A stretch of 60,000 bases of DNA from Antedon mediterranea (Eukaryota > Echinodermata > Crinoidea > Comatulida > Antedonidae). A program made the position numbers and the translations under genes. Under the pieces are notes generated by a model, which worked only from the letters and a program-made list of their open reading frames with translations, did not search any database and was not told the DNA's origin. Below, piece after piece: positions 37,201-49,200 of this stretch (positions are counted from its first letter, which is position 1; every line of letters begins with the position of its first letter). The stretch is taken from the NCBI RefSeq assembly GCF_964355755.1, contig NC_092672.1, positions 9,546,501-9,606,500 on the forward strand. The letters are read 5' to 3'.

Positions 37201-40200
37201 AAGCTACACAAAAACAAGTTATATAAATCTAAAATAAGGCAAAAGTCATGGGATATAAAAAATTATATAATTCACTCAGAAACCATTTATAGTATCCACT
37301 GATAAAAAAGTGTAGTGCCAATAAATTATTATTATATCCAATCAGAACTAATCATTAAATTAAACATGCATGATAAAGTTTGGCTTTTTATCAAAGAATA
37401 ATCACTGAATGGAAGAGCTTTTTAGACAAAACATAAATATTCAAATTGAATGCAAACTAAAAAAACGTGCTGGTATAACACAAAATCTCTCCAGATTGGT
37501 TATGTAATTATGTAGATACAGTAATATACTGTGTTGTCATAATATTATGTATCTGATTTCCTGTGGTTAGATAAAGGATGTTTCAGACTAGGTCTGCTTA
37601 ATTTATGAGCCAATCAGAATAGTATAATTTTGGTGGGAAACTTTTGGAGGCAACATTTGATCCTCCTCAGAAGACCCTAATTTGCATGTCAAGTATAAGT
37701 AGTAAAATGTTATAGATATTAGAGGAGAAGAGAATATAAGGGTATGTTCAGACTCACGGAGTTACGGTGGAGTTATCTACGCAAGGCGTACGGTAATCCG
37801 TGGCGTTAAAAGTCAAGGTGTTCAGACACAACGATTAGCATTCCAAACGTCTTGCGTTTAAAGCGGAAGTTCCGTCATACCGAAACGGCCGATGGGATAC
37901 ATACACACAATAACAACAACAGAGCTGAGAGTGACACGCGCGAAAGTTTACAACACTACTAGGCCTAGCAATATAATACAATGGGGGTACCTTCAAATGT
38001 AATGGTTTTTTTGCCGATTTTTGTGCAAATCCTTACAGAAAGATAGTAATTTCGAACATAATTATTACACGGACAATGACTTTGCCATTATTTGTATGAT
38101 TTTAATTAATTTTGTGAAATATGTCGCCGACGCCAACTTCGTCAGGAAGAATTTTGCAGTTTAGATGCAATTTCTTTAAAAACAGCCATCTTGTTGCCGG
38201 CGCTAGCTTTCCAATTTCTAATTTCTATCTTGTCTATAAATTCAGGGCTGCCCCATAATGAAATCAAATCAGCCACTTCTGTACTTTTCCATGTAACACG
38301 TTTCATTTTAATTCGAATGTTGCTGTTGATCTACTAGCTCGAGGAATAGGCTATAATATTGTTTAGCGAATAGACTGCTGCTAATTGAGGTCGTGTCTTT
38401 TCATTGGCTGACGTTGACCGGAGGTTGAAATAACTGATGCATCAATGGATTAGCTTTATGAAATCTACCCTCTCCCGCTGGAGTTATTAACGCCACTGGC
38501 GCGGAGTAACAGCTCCCTAACGCTAATCCGCGGCATGGTTCAGACACAAAAATATGTACGCCGTGTACATAACTCCACCGTAACTCCGTGAGTCTGAACA
38601 TACCCTAAGATGATAGTAGAAAGTCGTATAGAGAAAAAAGGTCTAGTCTGATAGAAAGTTCTATTAATTCTGAGTTACAAGAAATAAAAGTTTAGTTGAA
38701 TACAGTATACTTTTTGTACAGTACCAGCGAGAATTACTGCGCCTTTTTGGACGCGACGGACGCGTCGAGTGTCCGTCCAATTTGCGTCCACGACGCGTCC
38801 ATTCATAAACTAAACCAATGATTTGGACGCACTTTCGTCGGGCGGGCCGTGACCTCGCTACCTGAGTCTGTTTTTGTTATTGTTCGCGACCGTATTCATA
38901 TTCAAATGACATCGGAAAACTAAGCCTGACTGTTGAGCAGGGTCGGCTGTATTGGTGTTTGTTTATAAAATACTTTCACATTCACAAACAATATAATTAA
39001 AAAATAAATAAAGTTAGCCTACGACTTGTGTGTGTTGTGTTTATTTTTATCTGCCGAATAATTCGTCCAAAAAGCCAGTTTCGTGCGAAACTGTGTCTAT
39101 ATCCATCGCTAGCCCGCCGTGTGATCTAGCCGGCCGGTTCACTGTCTAGCACGTACACCACCGCCTGAGATCGGCCTAGCGTACTCGATCAATAATCATC
39201 GTCATGATACAGTATATTTTGTTCATATGAATCATTTTATGGAAGAATATTTTTTTAATAACGAGGCCTCTATTTCATGTTGAATTATTGATATGATCAT
39301 AGAGAAATAAGTTATATTTAAATGTAATATGATGAGTTAAAACTGTGAAAGAAGGCTCAACAAAATCATGTAGCCTACAGTATGTACTGTACACTGTCAA
39401 TTTATATCTCCATGGTCGTCATAGCGCGCAACAAAGAGCACGTGATATTTTTCTACTCCCATTGGATCCCAGCAATATTGCAACCATGTTCTACCGCTGC
39501 TGAAAAAGCAAGTTGATGACGTACAGTACAACACTAGGCATTCTGTGTACGCTTTGCTTATAAATATTAAGAAATATTTTTTTTACGCTATAAATAATGA
39601 TGTTCCTCTCTGATCATGTTAAGATTACAGTGTTTGTATAATTGTAATAATGACTGTAATAATATTTTTTTAGTTAATGTTATTTTGTACCAATTTTGGG
39701 GTCTAAGCATAGAGATATAGTGAAGTTCACTATAATATCTCTATGCTTAGACCCCAAAATTGGTACAAAAAAACAAGGGCGGGTGTTAGAATTTGATACA
39801 CTGAATAGAAAAAGACAATAGGATACGGAACAACACAAAGGCATTAAGGCTTGGTACAAAAGCGATTTAAAACAAAAAAGTCAAGGGCGGGTGCTAGAAT
39901 TTAATATAATGAATAAAAATAGGTTGAGGATATTATATAGTGTTACAAAACTACATGTACTGCACCATTTTTGTCCATTACAATGTGTCGATTTTTTAAT
40001 TAGTATATAAAATTCATTGCTTCGCTCGGACAGCGAAAGCAAACTATTTTTCACACACTCGGGTCGCCGAACGGTCGAGTTAGGTAAATATGCTATCACG
40101 TGGTTTTACTGCATGGCAGGCACACGTGGTTTCAGCACTGCATTTCCCGCAAGTCTCGTTCGGCGGTTTCTTTTTAGGCGGCGTGCCAAAGAAGTTGTTT

Positions 40201-43200
40201 GACATTCGATACTCACAATTCATTGCTTCGCTCGGACAGCGAAAGCAACATATTTTCACACACTCGGGTCTAGTCGCCGAACGTTCGAGTTTGGTAAATA
40301 TGCTATCACGTGGTTTTACTGCATGGCAGGCACACGTGGTTTCAGCACTGCATTTCCCGCAAGTCTCGTTCAGCGGTTTCTTTTTAGGCGGCGTACCAAA
40401 GAAGTTTTTTGACATCCGATAATAATTTTACTCACAAAAAATCAGTCTTTCTTGCCCATATAGTAAGCTGTAGTACTAATGAACTGGTATCTATACGCAC
40501 TTATTCATTAATTCGTTTTTTAGAGGTTTTTTTTTGCATGTTATTAACTACTGATAGTCCCCTGTAGTATAAAATACATTTCGTTTAATACAGGTTTTCA
40601 CAGGTTTAGAAAACATCGTACAGAATATAACTGTAGTACAGTAACAATGCGGAGCTTTTGTTTACGTTAACACCGGCGTGGTTAGCTCCCGGTTAGCTCA
40701 AACACAAAGGACGTTGGTCTAAGGTCAAATCACGTCAGACGCGTCGATATAATGGACGCGAAGTGGACGCGTCATGGACGTATTCATGCCGCGTCTGCCG
40801 CGTCCGAATTGGGCAGTAATTCTCGCTGGTACTGTATGTGGAATCATTTTGGCAGTCAGTGTACGGTCTCTGGGATTTAATACGCCAGAGAAAGCATACG
40901 CTCGGAACCGACTATAAAACCCACTACATTTGTGAACTAAAGACTTTTAGTTTTAGGCAAATATTTTGTGGAGTTATAAACACAGAAGACATTTCTCTAT
41001 TGTATTTCTAATATTAGGTATCCCAATGAAAAAATTCAGATTAATTTTTTTACATTTTCTTTCAGTTAACCATAAAGAACTTAATGTAATTAGCATTTTG
41101 CAATTTAAATGATTGAAATCCGATTACCCGTTCTAAAGTTATGGTTATTTAAAGTGGTAAAAAAATATACGATTTTTTGCCTAAAAATTGTGTTTTTTGC
41201 AGTTGAAATTGGAAGCATTTTTAAAAGGTTATAACTTTTACAATAATTAGTTAAAAGTTTTGAATTTTGTTAAACCTATAGATATCACAGAGTTGTACAA
41301 CTCTATTTTTTTTGGAGCCTCAACGAAACCTATTTTTTAAATTATTGGTCCGCAAAGTGGTAGGAAAGCATTTAACGCCCATTTTTGCTGGAATTCCCTA
41401 AAAAATGAAAAAACTGCAATTTTTCAATGATCTGTAACTTTTGAACTACTGTACTAATTCATTTAATTTTTTTTGTACTTGTTAGAATGTAGTGTATATT
41501 TCATTAATAAATATATTTTAGATGTGTATATGAAAAAAAAATTTTTTTTAATGGTGAAATTTAAAATTATAAAAAAAAAAAATGAAAAAGTATGTTAAAA
41601 ACGGTGTGTACCGTTTCCTTTCTTTTACACTAATTTTCGGTAAGTATAATTATTAGAATATTTTAATATACTTTATATTTATAATTTCAATCATAAATAC
41701 TATTATTTATAACTTTTGAATAAGTAAAACAAGATTTTAGGCCCATATGATTATGACACCAAATCTAAGCCGGGCTGCTATAAGTAAGATATGCTCTTTT
41801 AAGGCAAACGCACAATATGGGTCAAAATAAACTCATTTAAAATAATCAATGTTAATTAAAACAATTAATTGTTTACCTGAATAGTATATATAACATTATA
41901 AAAATTGTTTTCTAATCGTATTATTACGTTATTAAATTGAAATACGGAGCTAAAGTTTAGGCCAAGTCACGGCTTACTCGCGATCAGTAGTCGCTCCCGT
42001 TAAAGTATTTCGGTTGCAGTTAATGACTTTCGGCCGCCGTATACAGAGTCAAATGTAACGTTGGTAAATTAGCTTAATAAATTTCCTCGGTACATTTTAA
42101 TCTAACGCATTTGCATTGTATACTTGCATAATAAATCTTCCGCACATTACATCAATTTTAAGTTGTTAAATTAATGTGTAAAACCAGATATTCTACGACG
42201 GAAAAGGACATGTCAATCTCCGACATCGCTGCTGTCACACATCTCGCGTTGAGCCGGTCGAACTCGAGCGAGGAAAACTAAACAACGTGTTCAAAATATG
42301 GAACGTACCATTCGCTGATAGGGTGCATTAATGTATTTAACGGAAAACGCCACAACAAACACCCGCGTATTTTAGAGTACAATATTTTACTAACTACAAT
42401 ATTCACCGGATTATAATGGTTGGATCTTTAAAATTTTGAACGGGATTTACGCCTCATGCACCATTTTAAAATGTAGTTCGCACAATTACCATGCACAATA
42501 CGTTTGTAAACTATGTTTTATCGATTTCAATGTAGATTTAGCTATAATTTAATACCAAAATCCATAATATTTTTCCATAAACGGTGAATCAAAATTGGAT
42601 TTTTGTCACAAAAATTGACTTTTCGTTACGAAAAACCTATTTATAGAAGACGATTTTCGTATCAAATTAAAGCTTATTTAAAGCCTGATAACATACAACA
42701 AAAATTAATCCGCTAGCTCCAATGGTAATCGTGCGATCGTGTTTTGAAAACTGATGGGGATTTTCCGATGAGGTTTTCAACGCGCGGAAATCGGCTCGAT
42801 GGGATTTTAGAACCGTTTTAAAATCGCATTTTCTCGGCAACTAATTCATTAATTTTAATTATAAACACACTTATACATAGATTAAAACAAGTACTTTCAA
42901 ACAATATAAATTTTGTAAGTATTAATTAAGATTGAATACGATTTATTTAACATCAAAGTCATACTACTTTTTCGAATTTCGTCAATATTTCAAAAATGAT
43001 ACCCCTCTGTGCGCTTTCATTGGGATACCTACTAATATATTTCATTTCAATTGTTACAAATAGTTTGTTTTAAATAAATTTAAATGTTGTTGTATTTTAT
43101 TATTGCCAAAATTGTAATTTACCATAAAATATCTGTTGGGTTTTCGATATGGAAGGGTTGATCATTTATCAAAAAGTTCACAAAAATCCAAATTGATTTT

Positions 43201-46200
43201 TTGAAATATAAAATGTTAAAGTTGCAATGTTAATTTTAATGGTAAATAATTTCAATATTTCACATTTAAACATTCTCTGTTATCTTATAAAAATATATAA
43301 AAAAATATCTGTTGTTGCTAGTGAGTGAGTGTGGCCGAGCGGTTAAGACAGTGGAACCGTAATCCAGAGCCATAACATCAGCAAGGGTTCGAGGCTCCAT
43401 GGTTCTGGTGGTAGAACAAGTCTTCTTGGATAAGGACTATAAACCGTAGGTCCAGTGTACATCTGGCTCATGTGCACTTTAAAGAACCTAGTACATCTTT
43501 CGAGATTCCCAGGTGTACTAGTTCATACATACACACTGTCGTAGACAGACGTAATGGTGCCGTAGTTGGCTGCCGATGACACGGTGTGACCCTTAGGGGA
43601 GAAGAATGTTGTTGAAAAGATGTAACAGTCCACATCACCTTTGATCACTAATTGTTGCTGGAATTGGCGCTTTACAAATTCGTATATATTATATTATTAT
43701 TAGTAAAGTTGGGTTTGCTGTACACCATGTGTTTTTAACTAGGTTTAATATTCGCCATGCAAATCTGCAAAATGTAAAATTGGTGTATGTGTGTATGTGT
43801 TGAAAACGTAATTACCTTCCCAACCGGTTAGCCATAGGTCCAGCTGTGAATGAGCCAATCATACCACCAATAGCAAAAATAGCGACGGTCGTAGACCACA
43901 GGAAGTCCACAGTGTCTTCAGATAGCAACTTGTTAGTTCTGTCATAATAACTTTCATTTATCCAGTCTGTAATAACCTTAAAAATAATATCTATTAATTT
44001 AAATATTTATCAATTTTCCTGCACTATTTTCACATTTGAAATACACAAGTAGATTGTGATTAAGCACGATTTCATAGATACATTTGCAAAACATTTTCTG
44101 GAGAGAGTTGGGATGTTATTCATATACTGTGATTGGTCGGTTAAATACCAGGGCAACAAATAGAGAGTAAACAACTAAAAAAAACTGGCCTCTCGCTGGT
44201 ATGTTTTGTTTTTCCATAAAAAGAAATGTTTTTTTACACAAAATTGCTTTCACTATTGATTACAACTTAAAGTTCACAGTTCAGAAAATGGTATCCACAG
44301 TATAACTGTGAAAAGGGTATTATAACTGTGAAAAGGGTATTATAACCGTGAAAAGGGTATTATAACCGTGAAAAGGGTATTATAACCGTGAAAAGGGTAT
44401 TATAACCGTGAAAAGGGTATTATAACTGTGAAAAGGGTATTATAACTGTGAAAAGGGTATTATAACTGTGAAAAGGGTATTATAACTGTGAAAAGGATAT
44501 TATAACCGTGAAAAGGGTATTATAACTGTGAAAAGGGTATTATAACTGTGAAAAGGGTATTATAACCGTGAAAAGGGCATTATAACCGTGAAAAGGGTAT
44601 TATAACTGAGAAAAGGGTATTATAACCGTGAAAAGGGTATTATAACTGTGAAAAGGGTATTATAACTGTGAAAAGGGTATTATAACCGTGAAAAGGGTAT
44701 TATAACTGTGAAAAGGGTATTATAACTGTGAAAAGGGTATTATAACCGTGAAAAGGGTATTATAACTGTGAAAAGGGTATTATAACTGTGAAAAGGGTAT
44801 TATAACTGTGAAAAGGGTATTATAACTGTGAAAAGGGTATTATAACTGTGAAAAGGGTATTATAACTGTGAAAAGGGTATTATAACCGTGAAAAGGGTAT
44901 TGTAACCGTGAAAAGGGTATTATAACTGTGAAAAGGGTATTATAACTGTGAAAAGGGTATTATAACCGTGAAAAGGGTATTATAATTGTGAAAAGGGTAT
45001 TATAACTGTGAAAAGGGTATTATAACTGTGAAAAGGGTATTATAACTGTGAAAAGGGTATTATAACCGTGAAAAGGGTATTATAACTGTGAAAAGGGTAT
45101 TATAACTGTGAAAAGGGTATTATAACTGTGAAAAGGGTATTATAACCGTGAAAAGGGTATTATAACCGTGAAAAGGGTATTATAACTGTGAAAAGGGTAT
45201 TATAACTGTGAAAAGGGTATTATAACCGTGAAAAGGGTATTATAACTGTGAAAAGGGTATTATAACCGTGAAAAGGGTATTATAACCGTGAAAAGGGTAT
45301 TATAACTGTGAAAAGGGTATTATAACTGTGAAAAGGGTACAGTCAACTCTCCCAATACCGGACTCTCCCAAAACCGGAATTCACGAAAAACCGGACTTTT
45401 TTGGAGGGCCCAATTTGTCCCTATTCTAAATGTACTGTAATTTATTATGAAAACCGGAATACCCAATTCCGGAATCCGGACAAATTATGAAGTACAAAAC
45501 ACGAAAATTAGCGTCTGAAAACCGGACTGACGGTTAAAAAACTCCAAATATTTACGAAAACAACGTAACATCGTCGTCGCTGACTCGGATTCACTACATT
45601 CACAATGTACAAAAGCTTTTAACCATACCCTCACCGGCCATGCATGAAGTGCGCGACGTTTCGCGGTACGATCAAATAATGTTGCCATGGAGCGCTACAC
45701 TGTGATTGACAGGTCAGTTCATTGTTAACCCACGAGGCGGCAATTGCTTTGTTGCGTATCGAACTGCGGTGGGCTTTTTCACATCGAAGCGCTATGTCTT
45801 AATGTCTATTGTTTTTAGCAGGGAGTTGTTAACAACTCCCTGTTTTTTAGCATATGATTTGTTTTTTAATAAAGTTAAATTTACATTCCTGTGTCTTTGT
45901 TTTGTTTAAATTATTGTTAAATTCACAATTGCAATAGGACTTTAAAAAGGAATGTTTCACTAAAAACGGGACTAAAAATGTGCATCATTATAAATTTGGA
46001 AATCATTATGGCAAAACGTAAACGGAATGAACTTGACTTAACTAGTGTTAATAAACTTTGAAATGTTACCAATTAATTATTGTGTCATTATTGCTTGGCT
46101 CGTTTACCTAATCAATTTTCATCATTGCTATCAAATTACGTCAAAATAAAGGAGCTTAAAAAACATGTGGTCTAGGTGTGGGCGTTTTTATTTGATTATG

Positions 46201-49200
46201 ACACCTCTGCACATGCGCATCAATCAAAGCCCTTCACCCATGCTGCTGCTGCTAGCTAGCTCACGAAAAACAATAAACAGACCGAAATTATGTTCACCGT
46301 ACGTACGTACGTACGTAGGCCTTTTTGCCGTTAAAAACACATTGAGAAACAATAATTTACTATTGTAACATGTTTTATTGGTACAGTAAATAATGTAACT
46401 TTTAAAAAAGGTAAATTGAATTACTGTAGCTTAATATTAATAAAGTAGGCCTAGGCCTATCAGTATTTATTTAATTAAAACTAGATTGACACAATCATAG
46501 CCTAGCCTAGGCCTTCCCTACGCTAGGAGACCGTACCGGGCAGCATTCGGTGACAAGGTGATGACTTTAAAAATATGTTTTCAGGAAACCGGACTTTCGA
46601 AAAACCGGAAAATATATGCCCGCCCAAGGGTGTCCGGCATTGGGAGAGTTGACTGTATTATAACTGTGAAAAGGGTATTATAACTGTGAAAAGGGTATTA
46701 TAACTGTGAAAAGGGTATTATAACTGTGAAAAGGGTATTATAACTGTGAAAAGGGTATTATAACTGTGAAAAGGGTATTATAACTGTGAAAAGGGTATTA
46801 TAACCGTGAAAAGGGTATTATAACCGTGAAAAGGGTATTATAACCGTGAAAAGGGTATTATAACTGTGAAAAAGGTATTATAACTGTGAAAAGGGTATTA
46901 TAACTGTGAAAAGGGTATTATAACTGTGAAAAGGGTATTATAACTGTGAAAAGGGTATTATAACTGTGAAAAGGGTATTATAACTGTGAAAAGGGTATTA
47001 TAACCGTGAAAAGGGTATTATAACTGTGAAAAGGGTATTATAACTGTGAAAAGGGTATTATAACTGTGAAAAGGGTATTATAATTGAATAAAATAAGTTT
47101 TATCAATTCTGTAATTAATTGATTCATCAATAATAATGTTCAGAAATGAAAGTAAAAAACTAGAAACTGATTAAAACACAACAAATTCCAAGTATTCACT
47201 CACCTGCTGTGGTGCATTAATAACACCTGTATTGTAACCAAATTGTAAAGACGAACCAATCACAGCTGACGCAACAGTGAATGTAAGTACTTTAGTCACT
47301 TTTCCCTAAAAAAATAGAAAATATCTATTTTATTTTATTCTAGTTAAATTGGTGTTTTTTTTTCATTAAGGTCATAAATATAACTTGTACAGTATCTCTA
47401 TGGTCTGAAAGCAATGGTCAATTTTGGCCTGATGGCCAATAAAGATTATGGCTGGTCTGTAAAACTTCCCAGTAGCTGGTGTGTTATTAACAGACAGTAG
47501 ATACTGCATCTGATTAAAATAAAATGTCAATCAATATGGGGGTTAAATACATCAGAGTGGGCTTATCGTAGGATGGGATTATACCCAAGGATGGGCTTAT
47601 ATTGGAAGATGGGCTTATAACCAAGGCTGGGCTTATATTGAAAGATGGGCTTATAACTAAGGGTGGGCTTATATTGGAAGGTGGGCTTATAACCAAGGGT
47701 GGGCTTATATTGGAAGATGGGCTTATAACCAAGTGTGGGCATATATTCGAAATGGGCTTATACTACTCAAGGGTGGGCTTGTATTTGAAGGTGCACTTTA
47801 TGGTCAGTATGGTATTGATTGGTGCTACTATTGTAGTTGTTCTAGAATAAACGGCACCAGGAGTTGTTCATGAGACTTGAGAGTTTTTAGAGGTCGTTTA
47901 TCATTTGTGAGGGTTATTCAAGGGTGATGGGGAGGCACTACAGTAATTCTAAAAGAAGTTTTATAGGGAGAATTTTTTGAGCAAATACAGTAACAACTTT
48001 AATACTTCAAATAAATGGTTTTAAGTTTGTTTTTAGAGCAGAATCAATAAGATAAATTGCCAGCTAAAGGTTAGCTAAGCAATGGGAAATTCATGTTTTA
48101 TTAAAGGCATTATAAACAAAATAAAGCTTGTAAGTAAATAAAGCAACCATAAAAAAATAATTTTTTTTGCAGGTTAAGAAGATTGCACTATACTTCTAGA
48201 CTATTTACTATTGGTTACAAAATATGTTAAACTGGTCAATGTCAATGGAATATTAAGATAATTGTTGGATAAGGTTACAGTACAATGGGTAAAAGGCATG
48301 TTTTATTAATGTTTACATGCACATTTAAAGCTTATAAATATTCAAATATAAAAAAGGAGGTGGTGGTTTTATAGGTTGAGAAGATCACTTCCTAGCAACA
48401 AGATCTATTTATTTACTGTTGGTTATAAAAATAATAAACTGGTCAATAATTAATGTATACATGTCAATGACCATGTGTGTGAGTAAACACACACAGTGCA
48501 ACATATATCATATAATATTAGTACTGTATGTGATTCTCAACAATGATTACAGTACTGCCAACAATCGATAGATGATAAAAACACTTACTAATCCATTTAT
48601 TGTTGATAACTCAGTTTTAAAAACAAAACAATAAATGTTTAAAAAGCTATTCAACAAAAACAAAAACAGTTGTGTTTTTTTTTATTCCAAACTTTAAAAT
48701 CACACCTTTTTTTTTTGCTGCACCAGTGTCATCTTGAAAATTAAATTTACAAATTCCAATGATGGGTTGAATGGTTAATTAAGACAAACTAAGTTGCAAA
48801 CTATTTAGCCAAGGTGATGGATGGCCTAAAATAAAATTCAGACGTTTCACAAATATGCTACTGGTATCATTTGTTTCAACAGAACTTCAGCGGAACATGT
48901 GAACCTAACCTCAAATTTTATCCACAAACAACAACAAACAAATTAATCTGCTCGTGTACAAAAACCTTAGTTACGTTGAGAATTCTATTCCTTATCAATA
49001 TCATCAAACAAACTAAAATGTTCATATAATGTAAATACTAAAACATGGTTTGATAATACAGTACACATAATTCTGCCAAAATCTCTTCTTGTTATAATTA
49101 TATTGTATCGCTAAACTAAGTGAGAAAAATCAGATTCACTGGCATCAATTTTTCATACATTATTCCACTGAGGCTGAGCTCTTAACTAGGCCTACGCTAG

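Larger units (their letters stand above)
38719..40834. mobile_element. TA-flanked element, 2.1 kb, Tc1-mariner/pogo-like ends
   Basis: 2116 bp with perfect 22-bp inverted ends starting CAGTACCAGCGAGAATTACT and TA on both sides (38717-38718, 40835-40836). Subterminal GGACGCG blocks are repeated at both ends. The interior holds a long hairpin (39683-39770) and a 204-bp tandem duplication (40012-40420). No transposase is recognised. Confidence 0.88.
35471..43815. other. GLUT intron 3, built mostly of transposons
   Basis: 8.3 kb: SINE, Harbinger derivative, two TA-flanked elements and another SINE make up over half. 35950-37730 shows no recognisable feature. Confidence 0.65.

Noticed and set aside
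45485-45688. Frame inside the pogo-like element as a transposase remnant
   Set aside because: No CENP-B-type helix-turn-helix or DDE motif can be seen in the translation.
46297-46318. (CGTA)n run as a special site
   Set aside because: A short simple repeat inside the pogo-like element.
44301-47083. Regular 20-bp array as a CRISPR-like array
   Set aside because: Units are head to tail with no spacers, in an intron of an animal gene. It is a minisatellite.
47514-47850. Repetitive frames ([11 protein letters not shown] and the [11 protein letters not shown] frame) as genes
   Set aside because: They follow from a 36-bp minisatellite whose period is a multiple of three.
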